The notes under the pieces are model-generated. The model had not been told where the DNA came from and did not search any database. It saw only the letters and a list, made by a program, of their open reading frames with translations. The translations under genes and the position numbers were made by a program. 64,000 nt of DNA from Pichia kudriavzevii (lineage: Eukaryota > Ascomycota > Pichiomycetes > Pichiales > Pichiaceae): NCBI RefSeq assembly GCF_003054445.1, contig NC_042509.1, forward strand, positions 620,001-684,000, read 5' to 3'. Shown here in pieces: positions 51,770 to 61,535 of this stretch (positions within the stretch are counted from its first letter, which is position 1; each line of letters opens with the position of its first letter).

Positions 51770-52231
51770 ATGTCAGTGCAAACAGTCGCCCTTACTGCAA
51801 ATAATCTTGCCCTTCTAGACCGCATCACCGCACACCCCCATTCTGCAGAATACCTTCAAAGCGCCCTTAACAGTGGCCCATTAGCTCGCTATGGTTATTA
51901 TGGAGAAGCACCAGTGGGAGTGCTACTCCTGGAGCCCGTCGAGGGGAAAAGAGGGAAAAATAGCACCCCTGTGGCACTGAAAGTGGCACTTCTTTGCGTG
52001 CTACCGGCATACCGCAGCACATTTGGCGTCGAAAAAACACTTCTCGAATACGCACTCGAGACCGCTAAAGCGCGACATCTCTCCACAATTGTCTTCCCCG
52101 TAGTTAAAAATAACGTGGACGAAATAGCAGAAATACTGGCCGACTTAAAATTCAGCCAATGCGCCACATGTGCTGGCGTGAACGTGACTGCACACGAAAA
52201 CGAAATCTTGTTTGTAAGAGAGCTCGAATAA
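51770..52231 (+). CDS. NAT5: Naa50/Nat5-like GNAT protein
   Basis: 153 residues from the ATG at 51770 (the longer frame begins without conserved sequence). The GNAT fold of the NatA-associated Naa50 family is suggested by ALTANNLALLDRI, the YGYYGEAPVGVLLLEPV strand pair and VALLCVLPAYR then a helix LLEYALETAKARHL. The acetyl-CoA loop R/QxxGxG is degenerate (YRSTFGVEKT), as in S. cerevisiae Nat5, whose catalytic activity is doubtful. It probably binds the NatA complex. The gene is rich in GC compared with neighbours. Confidence 0.7.
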   Translation: MSVQTVALTANNLALLDRITAHPHSAEYLQSALNSGPLARYGYYGEAPVGVLLLEPVEGKRGKNSTPVALKVALLCVLPAYRSTFGVEKTLLEYALETAKARHLSTIVFPVVKNNVDEIAEILADLKFSQCATCAGVNVTAHENEILFVRELE

Positions 52232-52466
52232 CTGCAAATGCGCCACTCTCTATCCGCGGCTGTTCCGAGCTTAGACTAGTTCCGATTTGCTGACGTTTTT
52301 GCTCCTCCCGGTTGGTTTAAGTTCATAAGATGGAATAACAATTGTTTAATGTATAACATTACATACTTTTTTAAACAACCTTTACAAAGTACAACGGCTT
52401 CTTCTCATGTAGGTCTTTAACTTATCCAATTCTCTCAATAATTAGGTGTAAACTAAAATTCCACTT

Positions 52467-53441
52467 ATGAACTGTTCAAGCTGGATGCAAAAAATTCCCG
52501 ATGACGTAAATATCTCTTCACTTTCCATACCTGGTACTCACAACTCAGCCGCTTGCTTCAAATTTGCCCCATTATCGGTACAGTGTCAGGGTAAATCAAT
52601 CAAGCAGCAATTGCTCAATGGCGTACGGTTCTTGGATATGACACTCTCTAAGAATTTTATCTCTAGGGGAGCAAAAGTGGACGACTTGATTGTCGTTCAT
52701 GGGAAATTCCCAGTGAAACTATCAGGTCCTTACAAATTCAAGTCCGTCTTGAACGATGTCTATCATTTTCTCGATAAGTTCCCCACTGAAACTGTTTTAA
52801 TGTCGATCAGGTTCGAGAATACAATGCTTCATTGGGATCCTAAAATTGACGAGTTTGCCAAAGTTCTCTTTGAAAGGTACATTGCCCATAATAGACGCAG
52901 GTGGTACCTGTCAAGCAAAATCCCAAGCTTGAAATATTCACGAGGTAAAATAGTGCTCTTGCGACGTTTCCCCGTTATTGAAAATGGAGTCTATCAAACT
53001 TTTGGCATTTCTTGTACATCTGAATGTGAAAACTCAACTTCTTGTATTCAAGAATGCTCAAGTATAAAATCTCAGGACGACATACAGGAGAAAGTGTCCC
53101 TTATTAAGGGGATGATTTCAAAGGCTTCTGATTACCATTCTCCCTCCAGACGAGGTAGCGAGAATTCTACATTTTCCAACATAAACTCTAATTCATCACA
53201 TTCTTTATTTGATGACTTGAGTAATGAAAAACTACCCAGTCCACCTCCCAAATTGTTTATCAATTATTGTACAGGTGCAAACTATTTGAAGAAAAACTAT
53301 TGGCCTTCGAAGGTTGATAAACGAATAAGGGAGTTTAACATTGAAGCCGATTTTCAAAAAAATTGTGGTATAGTGATATTCGATTTTGCTGATCGTGATG
53401 ATTGGAAATTAGTCAGAAAACTAATTCTTTCTAACTTTTGA
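52467..53441 (+). CDS. PI-PLC X-domain protein (bacterial-type fold)
   Basis: 324 residues, no signal peptide or membrane segment. The start (WMQKIPDDVNISSLSIPGTHNSA) and IVVHGKF match the phosphatidylinositol-specific phospholipase C X domain of bacterial-type enzymes; the two catalytic His would be H25 and H78, with Arg54 in GVRFLDM as the ligand-binding Arg. The Asp next to the first His in bacterial PI-PLC is Asn26 here. A Ser/Cys-rich insertion (about 185-265) splits the second half. Similar proteins occur in many ascomycetes but not in S. cerevisiae; substrate unknown. No calcium-binding or PH/C2 modules. Confidence 0.8.
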   Translation: MNCSSWMQKIPDDVNISSLSIPGTHNSAACFKFAPLSVQCQGKSIKQQLLNGVRFLDMTLSKNFISRGAKVDDLIVVHGKFPVKLSGPYKFKSVLNDVYHFLDKFPTETVLMSIRFENTMLHWDPKIDEFAKVLFERYIAHNRRRWYLSSKIPSLKYSRGKIVLLRRFPVIENGVYQTFGISCTSECENSTSCIQECSSIKSQDDIQEKVSLIKGMISKASDYHSPSRRGSENSTFSNINSNSSHSLFDDLSNEKLPSPPPKLFINYCTGANYLKKNYWPSKVDKRIREFNIEADFQKNCGIVIFDFADRDDWKLVRKLILSNF

Positions 53442-53586
53442 TGTGCTACTTAATGTATACTATTTCTATCTAAATGAATGTCCTCCTTCGATAAAGATAA
53501 GATACTTTTGTTGTACCTTGATAAAAATAAAAATATAGCTAACACGTAAAAAGCGTGGCGTGCTTCAGTTTTTACAAAAAAAATAT

Positions 53587-53624
53587 CGTCACAGACAGGA
53601 TTCGAACCTGCGCAGGCAAAGCCC

Positions 53625-53661
<37 letters not shown>

Positions 53662-53668
53662 CTGGGAC
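53587..53668 (-). tRNA. tRNA-Ser(GCT)
   Basis: 82 nt on the minus strand that fold as a class II tRNA with a long variable arm. The anticodon loop CTGCTAA carries GCT (reads AGC/AGT). The D-arm has CCGAGTGGTTAAGG (A box) and the T-arm GGTTCGAATCC (B box). The acceptor GTCCCAG pairs with CTGTGAC with one C-T mismatch at the fourth pair; discriminator is G, as in yeast serine tRNAs. No intron. Confidence 0.93.
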
Positions 53669-55326
53669 GAATGTTGTAAAATGAATTGATTATGCCGTAA
53701 ACATTTGCTAAGTATTGATATATTTTCAAAGAATTTAAAAATTGAATTATTTGATTTTTTATCCTAAACTTGACATACCGATCTAAACCATTAAAAAAAC
53801 ACTCGTTTTTTAGGCAACATATATTTACAGCTTTTTTTCTGAAAACATCTAACCTTTTTGTTTGGCAACAAATGCAAACAATAGGTATACATCCAACACT
53901 TCAAATGTTTGTCACTTCAACTAATTTACGAATCTTGAAATGACTTACTGAAACATTAACCTCATAAAACTGCAACTCTCCACAACAACACGTTCCAGTA
54001 TAACAAGTCTTAACTGGCTTACATGACCCAAATAGGAATTACTATGTTCTCATTCTTGAGGTTTATATTCACATCACCTATTTTTTAATGCTAATATTAG
54101 CACTCGGTGTGTGTATGTATTTGTAAAACCAGTGAACTCCCAATTGGTAATTAATGTATACACAAAAAGAAACCAAAAAAATCTAACCTGATGTTGTATG
54201 TCGGTATTTGGTAAAAAAATACTTTGTGTTTAAGAATGGCATAATTATTGTCGAGATATGTAGTAAATTATATCAGCCAATCAAACAACAAACAATCTTA
54301 TTAGCACCAAAGAGACGTATCAGGCTGAATTAGGAGATGAATCAAAATCAAAGTCTAAAAATTCATAATTCTGATAGCTATGTTGAAATTCTGTATCTTA
54401 GCAAGATAAGCTTATCTATATGTATCTAACTCAGTACACAACATATATTAATATGAATATCTGATTATTTCCTTCTACTTACCTTCTCTTTTATACGTTA
54501 TTGGATATAACCCCTTTTGATTAATGTTCCATCAAAAACATTAATATAGATATCCAAATTAGAATTAATACATGTCAACAATTATATAGAAGACAGGCCA
54601 CAAGCCGACCTTAACGCATTGTAAATAGTTTGGTAGTTATTAATTGAGAATTGATAAACTTTTCAATTATGCTACACTCATACCTCCCTATTTTAGCCCA
54701 CATAGCACACTACTTGTTTTTGAAAGAAGCAACAAAACATAAGATTCACAACGCCAATGGCGTCTTATGTTGGTTTTCGATAAACAGTACGAGCAACAGT
54801 AACAGACTGCAAACACATTGTCTGTTCTCTTCAGTTGGTACGGGTTAATTTTATTTTGGAAATCCATCTTATAAGTTAATGCTTAAACAGCTGTATAAAA
54901 GTTTTCATAAAAGACCATGCTTACAAATGGCTGACAAGGAAGTAGGCTAGTGTGAAAAAAAGTTTCAGGTGTGCAAGTATCTAAAAACAAATGAATGACT
55001 ATCTACATAGATGTGTAATGTAAATATGGATCAAATAAATCGAGAACGAGACACTTCTTAATTCTGGTGTTTCCCCCAGATTTATCCGATTAGTATGATT
55101 CGTGAAAATAGAAAACATTATATTCTTAAATAGCTCATTTATTCTTCAATTAACATAACATTTTGTACCGAAACAACAATTTAAAGGTACCATGACTCCA
55201 CAATCTATTATTATATGCTTTAGTACAGTACCACGATTTTTCCAATTTAAAAACAGATTTGGAGTAAATAATACAAAAGTTATTCTTACAAAATTTTTAG
55301 CACGAAATGGTTTTCACACCCAGAGT
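53669..55326. other. AT-rich gene-free island beside tRNA-Ser
   Basis: 1658 bp with only short random ORFs. It contains a solo LTR (54381-54580) and other possible LTR-like ends, and is otherwise AT-rich with many short homopolymers. No centromere-like array or long inverted repeat is visible. Confidence 0.6.
54381..54580. mobile_element. Solo LTR of a retrotransposon (Ty-like fossil)
   Basis: About 200 bp with the terminal inverted repeat TGTTGA...TCAACA expected of an LTR, AT-rich interior with a TATA-like element, lying 712 bp upstream of the tRNA-Ser gene, a favoured zone for tRNA-targeted Ty elements. No internal coding region or second LTR is seen, so it is a solo LTR left by recombination. 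No clear target-site duplication, which suggests an old copy. Confidence 0.6.
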
Positions 55327-57207
55327 TTATTGTAACGTTTTTCTCACACAAGACAATAGTTCACAAGTAAGATTTAATATTTGCTTCCCATTTTCATACA
55401 TCTTTAGAAATTCTTTGATAGTCATTAGTGGCTCTGAGTCATCTGTAAATTTTGGCTCTAGCAATTCCCAAGCATAAAATAATCCATGAAGGGTATGGAT
55501 TCTCTTAACAATATTAGGCTTGAAAACGAGGTGAATAAAGTTTTGTCCAACGGGTTCAACTTTGAAAGCACCTAGTTTACCCCTTAGATAATTGAACCGT
55601 TTTTTGCAAAACAATTTCGAATCAATCGGTTTAATTTTTAAAGTGTCACACAACCAGTGCTCATATTGCTTCCTATAACCAGCACTAGTTCGACAGCTTT
55701 TCATTAGCTCTACTTCATATAACATCACATATTGTTCCTTAACTATTTTGTTATTGTATGCGCATTCATAAGCTTCAAAGAATTTTCCGATATCGAAATC
55801 AATAATAGCACTGAAAAGTGCCTTATTTTCCAATTCAGAGCCCTTAAAGGTGCTTTCATAATATTCTGTTAATTTTTCTTTTGTAGTATTGATGTTCACA
55901 GGAAAGATATCTTCAATTTTATGATGTTTAAGTTTAGCAGACTCCTTGGTCCTACGGTCAACGGTGTTCAACGCTTCTATTAGTAATGCATTCACAGGTG
56001 AAACCGAATCTTCAATTTGATCCCCATTGTCGCCCACTACCGCAGTGTTACCAATAGGTAAAAGAGGTACAGATTGAGACTGAATAGAATGATCAGGAGT
56101 GCCCTCTTCTGATGGAATCGTCTTGTAGGTTTTTGAGTTACCATTTTCCGGAATCTTGAACTTGAACCCCAAATGAAAATAGCCATCCGGACCGCAAGTT
56201 AGGTATCTAGGAGTTGAATCACCCGGAACCTCAACCTCTGTAGGAACTATCGGGCCAACGATGTTCTGGTCAACAGTAGAATCGTTATCCACTGGATAAA
56301 AAATAATTGCATCTGAATGTTGAACAACTTTGTTCTTACTTTCTAAATTCTCGTATGCTTGTGTTAGTTGATGAGAAAACTTAACTAGTTCGTCTCTTTC
56401 ACTTTTGGATCTAATAGTATGGATCACACCTTGCATTGTTTTATTAGCTTCTATCACATTTTCGATGAAAGAACTAATAACAAACGGAAAAATCAAAAAT
56501 CTGGAGCCTAGGTCTGATTGCTTTAGTAATAAAACTTTAAAGTCCTCTTTTGAAAAGATTGAGCAATCCATATAATCAATACCGACTGGATTTTCCCTTT
56601 GGTACTCATAAAGATAATTTCCTAAGAGATAATTAACAGCGATATTTTTCTTAAGGTCACCAATGGCTAAAAGTTCGTCATCACTATTAAATAGATCCTT
56701 TATATCAGCAACATCAGTAAAAAACGAAAATGGATCCCAAAGGAATGATTTTCCATGCGTCACATCAACAAATAAAACGTTTGCACACATATCTTCACCG
56801 CCAACCTTTTCCACAATAGGAATAAACAAATATATTGGCCCTTCATTTCTAATTTTTAGTTTTGCCCAAAGAGATAATATACTTGAAGTAACCGTGTCAC
56901 TAAGAAATCCAAGTTGGGTTTTAGTTGATGTCATGTAAGTATCACGTTGAAGAATGTAATTTGATAACTCCTTATCAACACCTGACGGCATGAAAATGAT
57001 TGACTCCTTTTGGCCAACTGGAGCTGATTTCTCTTTCGAATCAACAAGTGAAGACACTGTTAGATATGTCAATATATAAAACTGATTAACTGTGATCAAA
57101 TCATCAGATGTTTTTTCGAAGTTTCGCAATATATCCTTTTTGTAGTTGCTTGGTTCATTGAGCACGGACAAGTAGTTTTTATGGAAATAATAACGTCCAT
57201 TACCCAT
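55327..57207 (-). CDS. Orphan protein with a diverged Ulp1/C48-like protease fold
   Basis: 626 residues from an ATG at 57207. Residues about 95-235 follow the order of Ulp1-family cysteine proteases: LGFLSDTVTSSIL (like WLNDTVI), IYLFIPIV, ANVLFVDVTHGKSFLWDPF (like HWxLxVID then DS), and IDYMDCSIFSKEDF (like the QxxxxDCGxF cysteine loop). The Cys is kept, but the catalytic His of HW appears replaced (CANV), and the oxyanion Gln is not evident, so an inactive or highly diverged enzyme is likely. The C-terminal 170 residues are helical without known relatives. It lies in the AT-rich island beside an LTR. Function unknown; family call tentative. Confidence 0.6.
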   Translation of the reverse strand: MGNGRYYFHKNYLSVLNEPSNYKKDILRNFEKTSDDLITVNQFYILTYLTVSSLVDSKEKSAPVGQKESIIFMPSGVDKELSNYILQRDTYMTSTKTQLGFLSDTVTSSILSLWAKLKIRNEGPIYLFIPIVEKVGGEDMCANVLFVDVTHGKSFLWDPFSFFTDVADIKDLFNSDDELLAIGDLKKNIAVNYLLGNYLYEYQRENPVGIDYMDCSIFSKEDFKVLLLKQSDLGSRFLIFPFVISSFIENVIEANKTMQGVIHTIRSKSERDELVKFSHQLTQAYENLESKNKVVQHSDAIIFYPVDNDSTVDQNIVGPIVPTEVEVPGDSTPRYLTCGPDGYFHLGFKFKIPENGNSKTYKTIPSEEGTPDHSIQSQSVPLLPIGNTAVVGDNGDQIEDSVSPVNALLIEALNTVDRRTKESAKLKHHKIEDIFPVNINTTKEKLTEYYESTFKGSELENKALFSAIIDFDIGKFFEAYECAYNNKIVKEQYVMLYEVELMKSCRTSAGYRKQYEHWLCDTLKIKPIDSKLFCKKRFNYLRGKLGAFKVEPVGQNFIHLVFKPNIVKRIHTLHGLFYAWELLEPKFTDDSEPLMTIKEFLKMYENGKQILNLTCELLSCVRKTLQ

Positions 57208-57483
57208 TTCAATATGTTGATAGAATATAAGTCGGGCGGATCTAGAGTGATGTTTTAAAGGAAATTAGGGAAATCTATCAATGGACGTTATGATGATGTT
57301 AATCACCAAAGTATAGAATTGTAATTTTCGATCGCACACTTTCTCAGTAGACACTGATACAATTGTACTACACGCGTGATTTAGAATCTTCCTTATGGAA
57401 CCTCTTATTTATACCTATTTATACTATAATACATCTAAACTTTCAGAGAAGCAGCGTCTTGCTGATCATATTTTTATTGAACT

Positions 57484-58788
57484 TCACAGTACCTCAATGA
57501 TACTGTAGATATCTTGAAAATTTTCAATTACATAATACAACTCTTTCCCCGTATATTCAGTTGTTCCTACAGATTCCTTATATTTTTGTGCATGTTGACT
57601 ATCAATGTATATCACACAACCTTTGAATCCAAGACTTGCATATGTCTTGTTAAAAAGTTTGAGTAACCTGAAGTATTCCAATGATGTTGATCGATCATTG
57701 GTTATAAACATAAACCTTTCGTTTTGGTGCAAACTATCTGATTTTAATCTATTCTTCATTATTTTTAAGTTCTCATAATCATCTAGTTTGTTTGTAGTTG
57801 ATTTGTATTTTAGTATTCCATAGCTCTTCAGCGGATCTTGGGTTTTCTCATTTATGTTTTTTAGAAGTCCCATGTATTCGTTCGGTGGTAGCAGATTCAG
57901 CTCCTTATCCTTGATTATAGTGATATCATTTCTTTCGTTCAAATTTTCAACATTTTTCAGTTTATCAAAAATCACATCATTGTATCTGACCTTCTTGTAA
58001 AGTTTAGAAATTATCAACCTTATAAAATTCGGATCCTTGGTGATTTTATTGAGAATCTTTTCATATTTATCAGAAACTTTTGCAAATGGAAAATAGGTAC
58101 TTCTTATGATATCCTTTAATATTCTCCCTAATTGATGATTTAAAAGTTCCTTGTCTGATACAGCCTTTGCAATTTCTTTATTCCATGATAATTTGACCAC
58201 ATGGTCATCTATTTTTAAGCCAACCAGCCTTTTCATTAAGAGTTCGTGAACCGTTTCAAACAGAGAAATCTTTTGAAAAAGTAGCTTATCATGTACAAGT
58301 ATATGACATGGCTTTTGTTGAATTAAAGGTTTTGGATCCAACCAGTTGGTCGAAATCCAATCCTTTATTATATTGTCAAAATTTATTTTTGCTTGTAATG
58401 AGGTCTTACTGAGATTTGAAGTAGCAAATTCAGATTTCCACTGTATAGATTTATAGTTTTCTTTAGTTTTCTTGCATCTTAAACTTTCATCTTGGAGCAA
58501 GATAGATTTGGGAACCTCTTCTTCACCTCCTTTGCCATGTTTTGGGATCTTGAGGTGTTCATAGATTCCCACAATAGTATCCTTTGGATGTGCTGCTTCC
58601 TTCACCACCGAAGTATAACGTGCACCGAACTTCATAAGTTGGGATCTAATATCGTTTCTGTTATTCTCCAAGATGCTATTACGGTGTGCCTTTTTGTTAT
58701 AGTCTTTAGAACGACTTTTGATTAGATTTGGTACAGCATCTCCTGTCAAGGAAAACTTCACATGCAGTGGATTTAATGCAGGTTTCAT
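57484..58788 (-). CDS. Unrecognised lysine-rich protein, possibly mitochondrial
   Basis: 434 residues from the first ATG at 58788; the frame extends 17 codons further with only a TTG. Rich in Lys, Ile, Asn and Leu with no membrane segment. Notable words are HILVHDKLLFQKISLFETVHELL and the C-terminal beta-type segment RFMFITNDRSTSLEYFRLLK then GCVIYIDSQHAQKYK, which could be a small alpha/beta domain. The composition fits a nuclear-encoded mitochondrial RNA or ribosome factor, but no family is recognised. Lies 276 bp upstream of the Ulp-like orphan on the same strand. Confidence 0.6.
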   Translation of the reverse strand: MKPALNPLHVKFSLTGDAVPNLIKSRSKDYNKKAHRNSILENNRNDIRSQLMKFGARYTSVVKEAAHPKDTIVGIYEHLKIPKHGKGGEEEVPKSILLQDESLRCKKTKENYKSIQWKSEFATSNLSKTSLQAKINFDNIIKDWISTNWLDPKPLIQQKPCHILVHDKLLFQKISLFETVHELLMKRLVGLKIDDHVVKLSWNKEIAKAVSDKELLNHQLGRILKDIIRSTYFPFAKVSDKYEKILNKITKDPNFIRLIISKLYKKVRYNDVIFDKLKNVENLNERNDITIIKDKELNLLPPNEYMGLLKNINEKTQDPLKSYGILKYKSTTNKLDDYENLKIMKNRLKSDSLHQNERFMFITNDRSTSLEYFRLLKLFNKTYASLGFKGCVIYIDSQHAQKYKESVGTTEYTGKELYYVIENFQDIYSIIEVL

Positions 58789-59097
58789 TATTGCTGAATC
58801 TATGAGTGATATCGGATATAGATCTGGCTTATTTGCCAACTTAGTATAAATTGTAATCGTGTGCTACAGAAATATAACTTAGTAGTCACTCAGATTATAG
58901 GGAACTAGTTTGAGACCGAGAAATTTTATCTCGGCCTGTATCTTGAGAACACTACTTCGTCTGTCGTTTGAACTCTCAGGCGTTTTATGTGCTTTCAATA
59001 CTCTGTTATAGAGGAGTAGGATACGTTATTAAGTGGGTAAATGAGTATAAAAGGTGGATGTAGAAATGAAAGTTATAAAATATTGAGTACATCGGCT

Positions 59098-61275
59098 TTA
59101 CTCCAACTTGTTGTCGGCTCTTTTAGATTCCTTCAACTTGAGTAATTGCGCAATGACAGTATCCAAAGAAACAGCTTCGTTTTTACCCTGCAAGTCTTGG
59201 ATATCTCTGTTTCTAATATTGACAGACTTTTCAGTGGATTCTTGTTCACCAACAATGAAAATAAAATTGTATTTTTGAACTTGTCCGTTTCTGACCTTCT
59301 TTTGTAAGGTATTACCGGTAACATCGACATCAGCAAAGAATCCAGCATTATGCAACTTCTGTTGAACCTCTTCTGCATATTCAAAGTATTTCACACCAAC
59401 TGGAACAACTAGAACTTGTCTTGGGGATAACCAGAATGGCCATTTACCTGCAAAATGTTCCGTTAAAATTGCTGTCATTCTTTCAACAGAGCCCAAAATA
59501 GCCCTGTGAATCATGACTGGTCTGACAGCGTTAGTTTCCTCTTTACCCTTGAATTCTAATTCAAATCTGTTTGGCAACTGGAAGTCCAATTGAATAGTAG
59601 CACATTGGTGCCATCTTCTCAATGCATCAGATATCATAATATCAATTTTTGGACCGTAGAAGGCACCATCACCAGCATTGATTTCCCAGTCACCTCCCCA
59701 TTTGTTCAATGCTTCTTCTAACTTCGCTTCTGCACCGTTCCATGTCTCAAGATCACCGACATATTTTTCAGGTCTGGTAGATAGCTCCATCTTGAAATCG
59801 AAGCCGAAGATACCATAAACATGCTTCAAGAAATCAAAAATACCAGTGATTTCATCACCAATTTGGTCTTGTGTACAGAAAATATGAGCATCATCTTGCT
59901 GGAATCTTCTAACTCTGGTTAGGCCAGACAATGCACCAGAATATTCGTTTCTGTGGATCACACCGAAATCAGCAACTCTCCAAGGCAATTCTCTATATGA
60001 TCTCTCCCTTGATTTAAACATTAAACAATGTCCCGGACAGTTCATTGGTTTCAAACCAAAAGTTTCTTTCTCAACTTCGAAGGTAAACATGTTTTCTTTA
60101 TAATTAGCCCAGTGACCCGAGGTTTCCCACAACTTTGCATTATACATGTTAGGGGTGATGACTTCTTGATATCCTCTGATTTGGTACTGTTCCCTCATCA
60201 TGTCAACCAAAGTGTTGTAAATTCTAGTACCGTGAGGCAACCAAAAACAAGAACCTGGTGACATTTCGTTGAAAAAAAATAAATCTTGTTCTCTACCGAT
60301 TTTACGGTGATCTCTCGCAGCAGCTTCTTCTAAGAACTTCAAGTAGTCCTTCATTTGTTGTTTATCAGGGAAAGAAACACCATAAACTCTTTGAAGGGAG
60401 TCGTTGTTAGCGTCCCCTAAAAAGTATGAAGCAGAATTCTTCAGAACCTTGAATGTTTTGATTCTGCCAGTATGAGGAACATGAGGACCTCTACATAAAT
60501 CAATCAAAGGACCACATCTGTAAACCGTGGAAGATGTACCATCTGGAATCTTGGACTTGATCAATTCTTGTTTGTATTTATTGTAGTTAAACATTTCAAG
60601 TAATTCTTCTTTCGTCATAACTAACCTTTCGAATTTTTGTTTATCCTTGATAGCCTTTTGACATGCAGCTTCAATATTTTTGAAATCTGCTTGAGAGACA
60701 ACAGTCTTACCTTCATCGATAGCCATGTCATAGAAGAAACCATCCTCAGTTGGTGGGCCAAAACATAGGTGTGCACCAAAGTGACACTCACAACCTTCAC
60801 CTAAAACATGAGCAGATGAATGCCAGAAAACAGCCTTACCTTCTGGATGTTCAAAGTCAAGAAACTCTAACTGAGAGTCTTTTTCTAATGGTCTCTCTAA
60901 ATCCCATAATTCTCCATCGACCTTGGAGATGACTTGTCTTTCAGAGAATGATTTACCGATTTCTTTCGCAATATCTGCTGGTGAGGTTTCCCATGAAACA
61001 CCTTCTTTAACAGTTCCATCTTTTAAAGTAATCTTAATCGGCTTTCTTTCTTTTGCTGCAATTTCTGCTTCCCTCTTTGCCTTGATTTGCTCAAAGATTT
61101 TGATTCTGTGGTCAATAAATTCTGGTTGGGGATTCAAAAAAACAGGTCTGCTTGATTCACCTTCCTTTGCTTTCTTTTCCTTCTTCTCCTTCTTTGGCTT
61201 TGCTGCTGCTGGTGCAGGCTTTTCTTCGTTGACAGAAAGATTTTCAACTTTCTTTTGTACTTCTTCTGTAGACAT
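59098..61275 (-). CDS. THS1: Threonyl-tRNA synthetase, cytosolic
   Basis: 725 residues. A Lys/Glu/Ala-rich extension (1-50) is followed by a TGS domain (about 75-140, [11 protein letters not shown]), the editing domain with HSSAHVLG (HxxxH at about 152-156) and CRGPHVP zinc-type ligands, the class II core with motif 2 [38 protein letters not shown] (zinc Cys), motif 3 AILGSVERM, and the anticodon-binding domain starting at [11 protein letters not shown]. No mitochondrial presequence, so cytosolic. Shares a 260-bp divergent promoter with the AIR gene. Confidence 0.98.
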   Translation of the reverse strand: MSTEEVQKKVENLSVNEEKPAPAAAKPKKEKKEKKAKEGESSRPVFLNPQPEFIDHRIKIFEQIKAKREAEIAAKERKPIKITLKDGTVKEGVSWETSPADIAKEIGKSFSERQVISKVDGELWDLERPLEKDSQLEFLDFEHPEGKAVFWHSSAHVLGEGCECHFGAHLCFGPPTEDGFFYDMAIDEGKTVVSQADFKNIEAACQKAIKDKQKFERLVMTKEELLEMFNYNKYKQELIKSKIPDGTSSTVYRCGPLIDLCRGPHVPHTGRIKTFKVLKNSASYFLGDANNDSLQRVYGVSFPDKQQMKDYLKFLEEAAARDHRKIGREQDLFFFNEMSPGSCFWLPHGTRIYNTLVDMMREQYQIRGYQEVITPNMYNAKLWETSGHWANYKENMFTFEVEKETFGLKPMNCPGHCLMFKSRERSYRELPWRVADFGVIHRNEYSGALSGLTRVRRFQQDDAHIFCTQDQIGDEITGIFDFLKHVYGIFGFDFKMELSTRPEKYVGDLETWNGAEAKLEEALNKWGGDWEINAGDGAFYGPKIDIMISDALRRWHQCATIQLDFQLPNRFELEFKGKEETNAVRPVMIHRAILGSVERMTAILTEHFAGKWPFWLSPRQVLVVPVGVKYFEYAEEVQQKLHNAGFFADVDVTGNTLQKKVRNGQVQKYNFIFIVGEQESTEKSVNIRNRDIQDLQGKNEAVSLDTVIAQLLKLKESKRADNKLE

Positions 61276-61535
61276 TTGCAGTGACTTTGAGATGTGGAAA
61301 ATGTTGCTTTCAATCCTTTCACAACAGAAACAAATATCAATGGAATGAGTCTTTCATTGATCGACATGTAACATGAAATTTCATCTGAATAAAAAAAAAT
61401 TTCGCTCATTTTTCAACCGGGTAATTTTTTCAACCAGAAGTTGAGAATTAAAATATTTTATATGTAGTATTGTATGATTGTTATACTTTAATTCTAGATA
61501 AGGTGATTGGAAACCGCAATCAATACAAACTAATC
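61276..61535. promoter_or_regulatory. Divergent promoter THS1/AIR with Reb1-like site
   Basis: 260 bp. CCGGGTAA at 61417-61424 sits next to poly-A and poly-T runs, the arrangement of a Reb1-dependent nucleosome-free region. Confidence 0.5.

Noticed and set aside
53672-53990. Possible second LTR (TGTTGT...ACAACA) immediately upstream of tRNA-Ser
   Set aside because: Terminal words fit, but the interior shows no LTR features, there is no target-site duplication, and the chosen end is one of several CAACA words, so it is too weak to list.
58789-58900. Possible intron before the lysine-rich gene (TACTAAG and TAG words)
   Set aside because: No GTATGT-like donor with an upstream ATG could be found, so the simple ATG at 58788 was kept.
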